Notes: generated from the letters alone by a model not told the origin. DNA of 55,289 nt from an uncultured Bacteroidales bacterium (GCA_902802265.1 CADCLN010000016.1:1-55289), one strand, 5' to 3'; shown: positions 1-8,447, counted from the stretch's first letter. Numbers and translations are program-made.

Positions 1-52
1 CGGGCGCGCCGATGGTACTGCACCGCAATGCGGGAGAGTAGGTCGCCGCCCC
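1..52 (+). rRNA. rrf: 5S rRNA, 3' end only
   Basis: The first ~52 bases match the 3' half of a bacterial 5S rRNA: the GATGGTACTGC segment, a GGGAGAGTAGGTCG segment and the terminal GCCGCC that would pair with the missing 5' end. A strong intrinsic terminator follows at once. The 5' part, and presumably the 23S and 16S genes, lie outside the window. The exact 3' end is uncertain by a few bases. Confidence 0.9.
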
Positions 53-64
53 TTTTTTTGGAGA

Positions 65-99
65 GCCTCCAGCGCAGAAATGTGCTGGAGGCTTTTTTT
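65..99 (+). terminator. rRNA operon intrinsic terminator
   Basis: A 12-bp stem (GCCTCCAGCGCA with TGTGCTGGAGGC, one G-T wobble) closed by a GAAA tetraloop is followed by seven T. It lies 13 nt after the 5S rRNA and ends the rRNA operon. Confidence 0.92.
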
Positions 100-137
100 G
101 TTGTTACATACCTCGTGTGTGCTTGAGTTCACTCTAT

Positions 138-177
138 AAAAAATCAACGACAGATTTAATCGTTAAACCTGTCGTTG
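138..177 (-). terminator. trpS intrinsic terminator
   Basis: On the minus strand a 9-bp stem (CAACGACAG at 145-153 with CTGTCGTTG at 169-177, 15-nt loop) is followed by six T. It lies about 30 nt past the trpS stop. Confidence 0.8.
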
Positions 178-205
178 TGAATTGTTTGCAGTAAAAGCCG
201 TTTAT

Positions 206-1198
206 TTAGTACACCTTGAATCCGATGATTTTGCGAACTTCGCGGAGGGTGGCAGCAGCACTTTCGTGTGCTTTTTCTGCGCCCATCTTTGCGATTTTGT
301 TAAGCAGTTCTTGGTTGGAAGAATATTCCAAAATTCGTTCACGGATGGGTGCGATGGTTGCGACGATGTCCTGCGCCAATTGTTTCTTCATGTCTCCATA
401 ACGGATGGACATATCATTCCATTTTTCGTTGAAGTAGTCGTAAGTTTCCTTGGAAGAGGCAATCTCCATGAGTGTGAAGAGATTCTGAATCACTTCTGGC
501 TTAGGTTGATTGGGTTCTGTAGGGCCTGAATCGGTGACTGCTCGTTTTACTTTTTTCTCGATAGACTTGGCGTCTTCATAGAGATAAATGCAATTGCCTT
601 CGCTTTTACCCATCTTGCCCGATCCGTCAAGTCCTGGGATTTTGATGGCGTGGTCACCGAAATAGAAGTTTTGTGGTTCTGGGAAAAATTCCACACCATA
701 TATATAATTAAAGCGGCGTGCACATTTGCGGGCCATTTCCATGTTTTGCTCCTGATCCTTTCCGACGGGTACTTTGGCAGCACGGTGTTGCAGGATGTCT
801 GCAGCCATCAGGGTGGGGTAGGTGAGCAGTCCTGCATTCACGTTTTCAGGCTGTTGACGTGCTTTTTCTTTGAAGGTAGTCACACGTTCCAATTCACCCA
901 GATAGCAGTTCATGTTCAGATAGAGGTACAATTCGATGGTTTCTGGTACATCGCTCTGTATATAGATGGTCGATTTCTCTGGGTCGATGCCACAAGCCAA
1001 GTATTCGGCAAGAATGGTGTTTGCCGATTTCTGGATGTCCTCTGGCTTGGGATGTGTGGTGAGTGAGTGCCAGTCGGCGATGAAGTAGAAGCAGTTGTAG
1101 TCGTCCTGCATTTTTACAAAATTCTGTACTGCTCCATAGTAGTTGCCGAGGTGCAGATTTCCTGTTGGGCGTATGCCGCTTAATACGATTTCTTTCAT
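206..1198 (-). CDS. trpS: tryptophanyl-tRNA synthetase
   Basis: Class I aminoacyl-tRNA synthetase (330 aa, usual TrpRS length) that charges tRNA-Trp in the cytosol. The HIGH-type motif is PTGNLHLGN (residues 11-19) and the KMSKS loop is KMGKS (195-199). The GSGKMGKSEGN context and the tryptophan-pocket residues around VGKDQEQN (146-152) are typical. The ATG start lies ~30 nt below a good TAnnTTTG promoter element. The gene is monocistronic, divergent from the permease gene, and has its own terminator. Confidence 0.97.
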   Translation of the reverse strand: MKEIVLSGIRPTGNLHLGNYYGAVQNFVKMQDDYNCFYFIADWHSLTTHPKPEDIQKSANTILAEYLACGIDPEKSTIYIQSDVPETIELYLYLNMNCYLGELERVTTFKEKARQQPENVNAGLLTYPTLMAADILQHRAAKVPVGKDQEQNMEMARKCARRFNYIYGVEFFPEPQNFYFGDHAIKIPGLDGSGKMGKSEGNCIYLYEDAKSIEKKVKRAVTDSGPTEPNQPKPEVIQNLFTLMEIASSKETYDYFNEKWNDMSIRYGDMKKQLAQDIVATIAPIRERILEYSSNQELLNKIAKMGAEKAHESAAATLREVRKIIGFKVY

Positions 1199-1229
1199 GT
1201 TTGTAGTGCTTGTTTCCGTTAATTTTCTG

Positions 1230-1237
1230 CAAAGGTA
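1230..1237 (-). promoter_or_regulatory. trpS promoter -7 element
   Basis: TACCTTTG on the minus strand, 32 nt before the trpS ATG, matches the Bacteroidota -7 consensus TAnnTTTG. No clear -33 TTTG is visible upstream. Confidence 0.7.
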
Positions 1238-1290
1238 TGAATTTAAAATGAAGTATGCGCCATGAAGAATGCAGAAAATGCAGAATAGTC

Positions 1291-1321
1291 TTGCTTATAT
1301 TGAAAAATAGGTGTACTTTTG
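1291..1321 (+). promoter_or_regulatory. Metal permease promoter
   Basis: A -33-like TTG at 1291-1293, 20 nt of spacing, then TACTTTTG at 1314-1321. Because this -7 element covers an in-frame TTG at 1319, that TTG cannot be the start codon; translation should begin at the ATG at 1349. Confidence 0.7.
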
Positions 1322-1348
1322 CACTTTAAAAGCAAATGCTTGACGATT

Positions 1349-2635
1349 ATGAAAGAGATTTTAGACCTCATCAACGAGATGTCCCCGTTTTTGCTGTTAG
1401 GTTTTCTGATAGCAGGACTGATGCATGCATTCATTCCCAACAGGCTTTACACAAAATATCTGTCTGGTAAATCTTTCCGTTCAGTGGTTAATGCCGCTCT
1501 TTTTGGAATACCCTTGCCGCTTTGTTCCTGTGGCGTGATACCTACCGCCATGTCGTTGCGCCGCGAAGGTGCCAGCAAGGGAGCCGTTTCTTCTTTTATG
1601 ATTGCCACTCCGCAGACTGGTGTCGATAGCATATTTGCCACCTATTCTCTGATGGGATTGCCTTTTGCCGTAGTGCGTCCCGTTGCAGCTTTGGTGACAG
1701 CTCTGTTGGGGGGAACTTTTGTAAATTTGTTTGATAAAGAAACAGAACAGAAGGAAGATCCGACGAATGCTTCAAGCAACTATTCCGAACAGCAACATCA
1801 GACATTCCTTCAGCGAATGGTGGAAGCACTGCGTTTTGGCTTTGTTGAAATGATGGAAGACATCGGTAAATGGCTTGTGGTGGGACTTTTGATAGCAGGA
1901 CTCATTGCCGTGTTTGTCCCCAATGAGTTTTTTGCTGTATTCAAGGATAATACCTTCCTGTCCATGCTCCTGGTGCTTTGCATTTCCATTCCCATGTATG
2001 TCTGTGCCACAGGCTCCATCCCCATCGCCGTAGTGCTGATGCTGAAAGGCCTCACCCCTGGTTCCGCATTAGTCTTGTTGATGGCTGGTCCAGCCTGCAA
2101 TGCAGCCTCCATGCTGGTCATCGGGAAAGTGCTTGGACGTAAGACTTTGGTGTTCTATCTGATATCCATTGTTTTGGGTGCCATACTCTTTGGCGTTGGC
2201 ATAGACTGTCTGTTGCCCCGCGAATGGTTTACTTCCTCTTTGGTGGGTTCTCAGACCTGTTGTCACGAGGCAACCAGTTGGTGGCAATGGGCTTCTACGG
2301 TTCTGCTTGCTCTCCTATTGTTAAATGTCTTGCGCATGAAGCTTTGCCACCAGCATACTTGTTCCTGTGACCATCACCATCATCACGCTTGTTCCTGCGA
2401 ACACCAGCAGGCAGAAGTTCGTGGTCAATTTGCTGAATATATCGTCTCAGGAATGAGTTGCAACCATTGCCGTACAACGGTAGAAAAAAATGTCCGCAGC
2501 ATCCCTGGTGTTACGAATGTATCGGTCGATTTGCAGACAGGCAGAATGATTGTCGAAGGTGAAAATATTTCTGACGAAAAACTACGGGAAACGGTGGAAA
2601 GTATTGGCTTTACACTGGAAAAAACGCACATTTAA
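1349..2635 (+). CDS. Cu/Zn-type permease (YraQ/ArsP_1) with HMA domain
   Basis: Polytopic inner-membrane permease of the YraQ/ArsP_1 (DUF318) type, 428 aa. The N-terminal ~300 residues form two similar halves, each with a conserved CSCGV- or CATGS-like stretch (PLPLCSCGVIPTA, then PMYVCATGSIPIA). A His/Cys-rich linker follows (near 2340-2405, five His in a row between CSC motifs), then a heavy-metal-associated domain with GMSCNHC. This layout matches the family annotated as SO_0444-type Cu/Zn efflux transporters. Likely role: export of a soft or transition metal, with the linker and HMA domain capturing it. The metal is inferred, not shown. Start chosen from the promoter position. Confidence 0.88.
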   Translation: MKEILDLINEMSPFLLLGFLIAGLMHAFIPNRLYTKYLSGKSFRSVVNAALFGIPLPLCSCGVIPTAMSLRREGASKGAVSSFMIATPQTGVDSIFATYSLMGLPFAVVRPVAALVTALLGGTFVNLFDKETEQKEDPTNASSNYSEQQHQTFLQRMVEALRFGFVEMMEDIGKWLVVGLLIAGLIAVFVPNEFFAVFKDNTFLSMLLVLCISIPMYVCATGSIPIAVVLMLKGLTPGSALVLLMAGPACNAASMLVIGKVLGRKTLVFYLISIVLGAILFGVGIDCLLPREWFTSSLVGSQTCCHEATSWWQWASTVLLALLLLNVLRMKLCHQHTCSCDHHHHHACSCEHQQAEVRGQFAEYIVSGMSCNHCRTTVEKNVRSIPGVTNVSVDLQTGRMIVEGENISDEKLRETVESIGFTLEKTHI

Positions 2636-2702
2636 CCGATTTTAACGTCTCAATGTGCATTGATGTCATTTTTTATCCATACCTTTACAAACTAATTTGG
2701 CG

Positions 2703-2711
2703 TAATCTTTG
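2703..2711 (+). promoter_or_regulatory. Possible recJ promoter
   Basis: TAATCTTTG, one base longer than TAnnTTTG, about 75 nt before the recJ start; another near-match, TACCTTTA, lies at 2680-2687. Neither has a clear -33 TTTG at the right distance. The rest of 2636-2785 is A+T-rich leader with nothing else recognisable. Confidence 0.35.
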
Positions 2712-2785
2712 CTTTTCTATTTTTATTTGGAAGGAAAACGCTGAATGGTTGAACCTAAAATTGAATAAAAAAATGACAATATATA

Positions 2786-4528
2786 ATGAGTTACAAATGG
2801 AACTACAAAGCTCCAACACAGGAACAGGTAGATGCTGCGGAAGCCCTGGCTAATGAGACAAGAATTAGTCCGGTGCTCTGTAGAATGCTGATGAACCGAG
2901 GCATCACTACGGCCGAAGAAGTCCGAAAGTTCTTTCGTCCCCAGCTCCATGACCTCCACGATCCCTTTCTGATGAAAGGTATGGATAAGGCGGTAGAACG
3001 TTTGAACCAAGCTATGGGCAATCGTGAACGCATTATGATTTATGGCGATTACGATGTGGACGGCTGTACTGCCGTAGCCCTTGTCTATCGATTCCTGCAG
3101 CAGTTTTACTCCAACATTGAATACTACATACCCGACCGCTACGACGAAGGGTATGGCGTAAGCATTCAGGGTGTTGACCTTGCTGCTTCACATGGTGTAA
3201 AACTGATTATTGTGTTGGATTGCGGAATTAAAGCTGTCGATGAAATACAGTATGCCAAAGACAACGGCATCGATTTCATCATCTGTGACCATCATGTACC
3301 AGACGCTCTGGTACCTCCTGCTGTTGCTATTCTCAACGCCAAGATGCCTGACAACACCTATCCTTATCTCGACCTTTCGGGATGTGGCGTGGGATTCAAG
3401 TTTATGCAAGCATTTGCCATTAGCAACGGCATCCCATTCAGTATGTTGATACCCCTGCTCGACCTTGTGGCTGTCAGCATTGCCAGCGACATTGTCCCCA
3501 TTATGGGCGAAAACCGCATTCTTGCCTATCACGGTCTGCGCCAGTTGAACAACAACCCAAGTGTGGGCTTGAAAGCCATCATTGAGGTGTGTGGACTGAA
3601 AGACCGCGACTTGACCATGGCTGACATCGTCTTCAAGATTGGGCCTCGCATCAATGCTTCGGGACGAATGCAGAACGGAAGCGAATCCGTTAAATTGCTC
3701 GTGGAGCACAACAGCGAGAAAGCGCTTGAAAAGGCTGAGCAAATTAACCGCTACAACGAAGAACGAAAAGAGCTGGACAAGCGAATGACCGAAGATGCAA
3801 GCCGATATGTGGAGGACCATCCCGAAATGAAGACGCGCTCTTCCATCGTCATGTACAATGAAGATTGGCATAAGGGCGTCATCGGAATTGTGGCTTCCCG
3901 TCTTACCGAAATCTACTTCCGTCCAACCGTGGTACTTACTCGCACCGACGATCTCGTCACAGGTTCTGCCCGCTCTGTCAGCGGATTCGATGTCTATAAA
4001 GCCATACAGAGTTGCAGCGACTTGCTTGACAACTTCGGCGGACATACTTACGCTGCAGGCCTCTCGCTGAAAGTGGAAAACGTGGAAGCCTTCAAGATGC
4101 GCTTCCAGGACTATGTGGACCAGCACATCGAACCCGAGCAGACCCTTGCCGTCCTCGACATTGATGCCGTGCTCAGTTTCAGCGACATCACCAAGCATTT
4201 CTGTATCGATGTCAAACGGATGCGACCCTTCGGCCCCGACAATCCTAAACCCGTCTTCTGTTCCAAGCAAGTCTTCGACTTCGGCACCAGCAAGGTGGTG
4301 GGCAGAGAGCAGGAACACATCAAGTTGGAACTGGTTGACAACACCTCCAACCACGTGATGAACGGCATCGCCTTCGGTCAAAGTGGGCAGGCAAGGTTTA
4401 TCAAGACCAAGCAAGCCTTCGACATCGTCTATACCATCGAGGAGAACACCCACCGGCATGGTGAAGTGCAGTTGAAAATAGAAGACATCAAACCTAATGC
4501 AAATTCCCCCGCAACCGTACAATCGTAA
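2786..4528 (+). CDS. recJ: Single-stranded-DNA exonuclease RecJ
   Basis: 5'-3' single-strand exonuclease of recombination and repair, DHH superfamily, 580 aa (normal length). Motif I is DYDVDG (88-93), a DCG motif follows, and DHH is at 168-170; the DHHA1 region has GPRINASGRM and later SVSGFDVYKAI and GGHTYAAG. These supply the Mn-binding aspartates and histidines. It is the first gene of a unit with recQ (40-nt gap) and a small TPR gene; RecJ and RecQ act together in the RecF pathway, so the clustering is meaningful. The last codons and stop lie inside an 8-bp tandem repeat. Confidence 0.96.
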   Translation: MSYKWNYKAPTQEQVDAAEALANETRISPVLCRMLMNRGITTAEEVRKFFRPQLHDLHDPFLMKGMDKAVERLNQAMGNRERIMIYGDYDVDGCTAVALVYRFLQQFYSNIEYYIPDRYDEGYGVSIQGVDLAASHGVKLIIVLDCGIKAVDEIQYAKDNGIDFIICDHHVPDALVPPAVAILNAKMPDNTYPYLDLSGCGVGFKFMQAFAISNGIPFSMLIPLLDLVAVSIASDIVPIMGENRILAYHGLRQLNNNPSVGLKAIIEVCGLKDRDLTMADIVFKIGPRINASGRMQNGSESVKLLVEHNSEKALEKAEQINRYNEERKELDKRMTEDASRYVEDHPEMKTRSSIVMYNEDWHKGVIGIVASRLTEIYFRPTVVLTRTDDLVTGSARSVSGFDVYKAIQSCSDLLDNFGGHTYAAGLSLKVENVEAFKMRFQDYVDQHIEPEQTLAVLDIDAVLSFSDITKHFCIDVKRMRPFGPDNPKPVFCSKQVFDFGTSKVVGREQEHIKLELVDNTSNHVMNGIAFGQSGQARFIKTKQAFDIVYTIEENTHRHGEVQLKIEDIKPNANSPATVQS

Positions 4529-4564
4529 AACCATATAACCTTACAACCGTATAACCGTAAAAAC
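4516..4564 (+). repeat. 8-bp tandem words across the recJ stop
   Basis: Six consecutive near-copies of an 8-bp word (CGTACAAT, CGTAAAAC, CATATAAC, CTTACAAC, CGTATAAC, CGTAAAAAC) run in strict period from inside the recJ C-terminus to just before the recQ start. The recJ stop codon is part of the second copy. Confidence 0.8.
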
Positions 4565-4567
4565 CGA

Positions 4568-6463
4568 GTGGCGTCCATAGAAAAATTTCTCTCCATTCTC
4601 AAGCAATACTGGGGCTATGAAAGCTTTCGTGGCATTCAGGAGCAAATCATTTGCAGCATTGCTGACGGACGTGACACATTGGGACTGATGCCTACAGGTG
4701 GCGGAAAATCCATATGCTTCCAAGTACCCGCAATGGCGCTTGGAGGCATTTGTATTGTGATTACACCCCTCATCTCCCTCATGAAAGACCAGGTGCGGCA
4801 GCTCCGTCTGCGAGGCATCAAGGCTGAAGCCGTCCACGCAGGCATGATGCGCGACGACATCGTCCGTGTGCTTGACAACTGCATTCTCGGCGACTACAAA
4901 TTCCTCTATGTCTCCCCAGAACGGTTGGGTACTGACCTTTTTCGTGCCAAACTCCGACGCATTCCGCGCATCTCCATGCTTGTGGTGGACGAAGCCCACT
5001 GCATTTCCCAATGGGGCTACGACTTTCGTCCAGCCTATTTGCGCATTGCCGAAATGCGCCAGCTCATCCCAGCCGATGTGCCCGTGCTTGCATTGACGGC
5101 AACCGCCACGCCGCAGGTCGTTGAGGACATACAAGACAAGCTCCGTTTCCGCCAGCGCAACGTCTTCTCCATGAGCTTTGAGCGCAAAAACCTCATCTAC
5201 GTGGTTCGGCAGACAGGCAGCAAGGTGGACGAAATTCTGCACATCCTTCAAAGTGTGCCCGAGGGCAGTGCCATCATCTACATACGCAGCAGGATGCTTA
5301 CCTACGAGATAGCCAAGCAACTGTCCGCCGCTGGCATCAGCGTCACCAACTATCATGCTGGTTTGAGCCATGCAGAACGCGAATCGCGACAGAACGACTG
5401 GACTGCTGGCAAGGTGCGGGTTATGGTTGCCACCAACGCCTTTGGCATGGGCATCGACAAGCCCGATGTGCGGCTGGTCATCCACTACGCAGCCCCTGAC
5501 ACCCTTGAAGCCTACTTCCAGGAAGCTGGCAGGGCAGGGCGCGACGGAAAGACCTCTTACGCCATCCTGCTCTACGAGCCTTCCGACCTCACAACCTTTT
5601 CTCGCCGCGTGTCCCTCAACTATCCCCCTGTGGAATACATCTGCGACATCTACGAATCCCTTTGCTTCTTCCTGCAAGTCGGTGTTGGCGAAGCAGAAGG
5701 ACGCACCTTCCTCTTTAGCCTGGAAGAATTTTGCAAACGTTTCCGTGTCTTCGGAGCCACCGCAAACAGCGCCCTCACCCTGCTCAACAACGCAGGCTAC
5801 ATAGAATACTGCGAAGACAACGACTTCTGCTCGCGTGTGCAAGTCCTGCTCTACAAAGAAGATCTTTACAACCTGCGCGCTTCCGACAAGAACGCCGACC
5901 TCGTGCTCACAGCCCTCCTGCGCAACTATACCGGACTGTTTGCCGAAGCCGTTCCCGTTGAAGAAGCTGCCCTTGCCAAGATTACAGGACTGACACCCAC
6001 CGAAGTCTATCTTACCTTGAAACAGCTTGATCACCAGCAAGTCATCAACTTCATACCCCACCGCAGTTCACCCACCATCACGTTTACGCGGAAACGGGTA
6101 GAAACTGCTCAAATTCAGTTACCCCCTTCCGTCTATCTGGACCGTAGGCAGCAATTCCTCCAACGCATTCAGCACGTGCAGGACTATGTTCTCTCCACCG
6201 ACCGTTGCCGCAGTCGGATGCTTCGCGAATACTTTGGCGAGACCGTCACAGCAGACTGCGGCCAGTGCGACGTCTGCCTGCATCGTCACCAGGAGCAGCA
6301 CATCGTTCAAGCCATCTCGTCTCTGCTTTCTGATGGCAAACCCCATTTGCTCTCCGAACTCAACGCTTTGCCCTACAGCCCCACGTTGGTTCGCCAGACC
6401 CTGCACCTCATGCTCCGCGAAAACGTCATGCTTACCGACAACACCATTCAGCTAACCTCATAA
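4568..6463 (+). CDS. recQ: RecQ-family DNA helicase (short form, no HRDC)
   Basis: ATP-dependent 3'-5' helicase, 631 aa. RecA domain 1 has Walker A MPTGGGKS (41-48) and DEAH (141-144, in VVDEAHCISQWG); domain 2 has ATNAFGMGIDKPDVR and the QEAGRAGRDG motif. The zinc-binding cysteines (547, 564, 567, 570) come unusually late, after a ~190-residue insert with winged-helix-like character, and no HRDC domain follows. The best start is the GTG at 4568; no nearby in-frame ATG keeps the N-terminal helicase helix. It lies between recJ and the TPR gene in one apparent operon. The full-length RecQ at 15008 is a separate paralogue. Confidence 0.93.
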   Translation: MASIEKFLSILKQYWGYESFRGIQEQIICSIADGRDTLGLMPTGGGKSICFQVPAMALGGICIVITPLISLMKDQVRQLRLRGIKAEAVHAGMMRDDIVRVLDNCILGDYKFLYVSPERLGTDLFRAKLRRIPRISMLVVDEAHCISQWGYDFRPAYLRIAEMRQLIPADVPVLALTATATPQVVEDIQDKLRFRQRNVFSMSFERKNLIYVVRQTGSKVDEILHILQSVPEGSAIIYIRSRMLTYEIAKQLSAAGISVTNYHAGLSHAERESRQNDWTAGKVRVMVATNAFGMGIDKPDVRLVIHYAAPDTLEAYFQEAGRAGRDGKTSYAILLYEPSDLTTFSRRVSLNYPPVEYICDIYESLCFFLQVGVGEAEGRTFLFSLEEFCKRFRVFGATANSALTLLNNAGYIEYCEDNDFCSRVQVLLYKEDLYNLRASDKNADLVLTALLRNYTGLFAEAVPVEEAALAKITGLTPTEVYLTLKQLDHQQVINFIPHRSSPTITFTRKRVETAQIQLPPSVYLDRRQQFLQRIQHVQDYVLSTDRCRSRMLREYFGETVTADCGQCDVCLHRHQEQHIVQAISSLLSDGKPHLLSELNALPYSPTLVRQTLHLMLRENVMLTDNTIQLTS

Positions 6464-6475
6464 CCCCCATTTCTC

Positions 6476-6712
6476 ATGAACTCCCATCTCCAGTCAGCCA
6501 TTGCAGCCTTAAAACAGAAAGACCTCATCACCGCCACCGTGGAGGTGAACCGAGCCGTCAGCGAAGAACCCGAAAACGCCGAAGCCTACATCTTGCGTGG
6601 GCAGCTTAGCCTTGCCGTCGGCGACAAACGTGGGGCAGCTGAAGATATGGCGCGTGCGCTCGAACTGCGTCCCGACTTGCTCTCCCGCATCAACGGCGAA
6701 TTCAAGAAATAA
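6476..6712 (+). CDS. Small TPR protein
   Basis: A 78-residue protein that is almost entirely two tetratricopeptide-like helical pairs (roughly residues 1-30 and 33-66, with the A-Y-x-L-R-G ... A-x-x-D-x-x-x-A-L-x-L-x-P pattern). No signal peptide; likely cytosolic and a protein-protein adaptor. It starts 12 nt after recQ and ends just before a strong terminator, so it closes the recJ-recQ unit. Its partner is unknown; association with the helicase or nuclease is inferred from position only. Confidence 0.8.
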   Translation: MNSHLQSAIAALKQKDLITATVEVNRAVSEEPENAEAYILRGQLSLAVGDKRGAAEDMARALELRPDLLSRINGEFKK

Positions 6713-6728
6713 TCCCATACATTCCAAG

Positions 6729-6771
6729 GATTTGTTTATCTGAGAAATGGGCAGATAATCAAATCTTTTTT
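6729..6771 (+). terminator. recJ-recQ-TPR operon terminator
   Basis: Arms 6729-6742 (GATTTGTTTATCTG) and 6752-6765 (CAGATAATCAAATC) pair at 13 of 14 positions around a 9-nt loop and are followed by six T. Confidence 0.85.
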
Positions 6772-6816
6772 CTCAGCACTGCACACCATTCTTGCTCACA
6801 CCCGCAATAAAACTAT

Positions 6817-6901
6817 AAATCACACTTTGATTCTTAGGAATCACGTCATGATTTTTAAGAATCACGTCATGATTTATAAGAATCAAAGTGTGATTTCAAG
6901 A
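6817..6901. repeat. 21-bp phased repeat array with 20-bp outer inverted repeat
   Basis: Four units start at 6818, 6839, 6860 and 6881, exactly 21 bp apart. Each is a 15-nt core of the form AATCA-N5-TGATT plus a 6-nt spacer. The N5 parts are CACTT, CGTCA, CGTCA and AAGTG; the first and last are reverse complements, so 6817-6836 and 6877-6896 form a perfect 20-bp inverted repeat around two identical cores. Spacers are CTTAGG, TTTAAG, TATAAG and TCAAGA. Short reading frames here are repeat translations, not genes. The same scaffold recurs at 26509-26592. Confidence 0.9.
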
Positions 6902-6963
6902 AAAGATTCGGGTGTCGTCAAGAAAAGATGTGTGTGTCGTCAAGAAAAGAATTGGCACATGAG
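6898..6963. repeat. 22-bp tandem repeat after the 21-bp array
   Basis: Three units start at 6898, 6920 and 6942, each beginning AAGAAAAGA. The first two have a 15-nt core plus the identical 7-nt spacer TGTCGTC; the third has diverged in its second half. The array follows the 21-bp array directly and ends about 30 nt before the tig -33 element. The 15+7 layout is the same as in the 35076-35229 array. Confidence 0.8.
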
Positions 6964-6991
6964 GATTCTTCATGGAATTACGAGCTATTTT

Positions 6992-7022
6992 TTTGTGGTT
7001 ACAAGAAAAAGTCGTACCTTTG
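6992..7022 (+). promoter_or_regulatory. tig-clpP-clpX promoter
   Basis: TTTG at 6992-6995, 19 nt, then TACCTTTG at 7015-7022: a full Bacteroidota promoter. The leader that follows contains a 7-bp hairpin (TGTGTCT at 7032-7038 with AGACACA at 7044-7050, 5-nt loop) without a T run, perhaps a 5'-end stabiliser. Confidence 0.85.
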
Positions 7023-7101
7023 CAGCCGATTTGTGTCTGACGAAGACACATTGTGTAAAAATAAAAGAAATAATACATAATTATTAAAGAATAGAATCAG
7101 A

Positions 7102-8439
7102 ATGAACATTTCAATTCAGAACATCGACAAGGTGAACGCCGAGATGACCGTGGTCGTCGAACCGGCAGACTATGCAGAGAATTATAAGAAAGGCATCAAA
7201 GAGGCTCAGAAAAAAGCTAATTTGCCAGGCTTCCGTCCAGGCATGGTGCCCGCAGGACTTATTAAGAAGAAGTTCGGCCCAGGCATCATGGCTGAAGAAA
7301 TCAACGTCCTGTTGCAGGATAAAATGTTTGCTTACATCCGTGAAAACAAGGTAAATATGCTGGGCAGTCCACTGCCAAAGGAAGAAAACAACAGCGTGAG
7401 CATGATGGAAGGCGAGACATTCACTTTCAAGTTCGACATCGCGTTGGCTCCTGAGTTCGACGCAACCCTGGGCAAAGACGATAAGGTTCCATACTACAAC
7501 GTGGAAGTGAGCGACCAAATGGTGGAAAACCAGCTTGACATGTATCGCCAGCGCGGTGGAAAGTATGACACGGTGCAGGAATATCAGGACGGTGACATGA
7601 TCAAGGGTATCATTACCGAGCTGGATGTGGAAACACCCGTCACAGCCGAAGGTGCTGTCATGTTGCCACGCTACTTCAAGAATGACGACCAGAAGAAGCT
7701 CTTCGAGGGTGCCAAGCCCAACGATGTGGTGAAGTTCAACCCTGCTGCTGCCTACGACAACAACGAGGCTGAGCTGACCTCTCTGCTCAAGGTGGCCAAG
7801 GAAGATGCGCTGAACCACAAGGGCGACTTCCAGATTCAGATTACAGAAATCACCCGCTTCGTGCCAGGTGAACTGACGCAGGACCTCTTTGACAGCGTTT
7901 ATCCTGGCGGTGAAGTGAAGACCGCAGAAGACTTCCGTGCTCGCATCAAGGCATCCATTGCCGATCAGTTTGCCAAGGATTCTGACTACAGATTCATCCT
8001 TGATGTACGCAAATACGAAATGGAGAAGATTGGTCAGCTGGAATTCCCCGACGACAAGCTGAAGAAGATTATGCTTGCCAATGCCGACGGCGACCAGGAG
8101 AAGGTGGACCGCAACTACGAGAAGAGCCGTGAGGAACTCACTTGGCACCTCATCAAGGAGCAGCTCGTGGAGAAATGCCAAATCAAGGTGGACGACGACG
8201 ACGTGAAGGGCATGGCCAAGGAAGTGACCCGTATGCAGTTTGCTCAGTACGGCATGATGAACCTGCCTGAAGAATATCTTGAAAACTCTGTGAAAGAGAT
8301 GCTGAAGAAGCGCGAAACGGTGGATAACCTCATCGACCGTTGCATCGAGGTGAAGCTGGGTGCTGCCCTCAAGGCACTGGTTACACTCGACGAAAAGACT
8401 GTAACGGCAGAAGAGTTTAACAAATTGTTTGAAGAATAA
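7102..8439 (+). CDS. tig: Trigger factor
   Basis: Ribosome-associated folding chaperone, 445 aa. The N-terminal ribosome-binding domain has the signature loop GFRPGMVP (residues 47-54, family GFRxGxxP). A central FKBP-like part and a long helical C-terminal domain follow, without a typical FKBP active site, as in Bacteroidales trigger factors. It heads the classic tig-clpP-clpX operon; clpP starts 8 nt after its stop. Confidence 0.96.
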   Translation: MNISIQNIDKVNAEMTVVVEPADYAENYKKGIKEAQKKANLPGFRPGMVPAGLIKKKFGPGIMAEEINVLLQDKMFAYIRENKVNMLGSPLPKEENNSVSMMEGETFTFKFDIALAPEFDATLGKDDKVPYYNVEVSDQMVENQLDMYRQRGGKYDTVQEYQDGDMIKGIITELDVETPVTAEGAVMLPRYFKNDDQKKLFEGAKPNDVVKFNPAAAYDNNEAELTSLLKVAKEDALNHKGDFQIQITEITRFVPGELTQDLFDSVYPGGEVKTAEDFRARIKASIADQFAKDSDYRFILDVRKYEMEKIGQLEFPDDKLKKIMLANADGDQEKVDRNYEKSREELTWHLIKEQLVEKCQIKVDDDDVKGMAKEVTRMQFAQYGMMNLPEEYLENSVKEMLKKRETVDNLIDRCIEVKLGAALKALVTLDEKTVTAEEFNKLFEE

Positions 8440-8447
8440 GAAACCCT

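Noticed and set aside
3188-4534. 448-codon minus-strand frame opposite recJ
   Set aside because: Antisense shadow of recJ; composition is that of reversed codons and there is no promoter.
4541-6061. 506-codon minus-strand frame opposite recQ
   Set aside because: Antisense shadow of a helicase gene with intact motifs.
6817-6963. CRISPR array
   Set aside because: Units are only 15 nt plus 6-7 nt, cores are palindromic or inverted, spacers are the conserved part, and there are no cas genes.
6827-7087. 86-codon plus-strand frame with NHVMI repeats
   Set aside because: It is the translation of the 21- and 22-bp repeat arrays and the tig promoter; no family, no start context.
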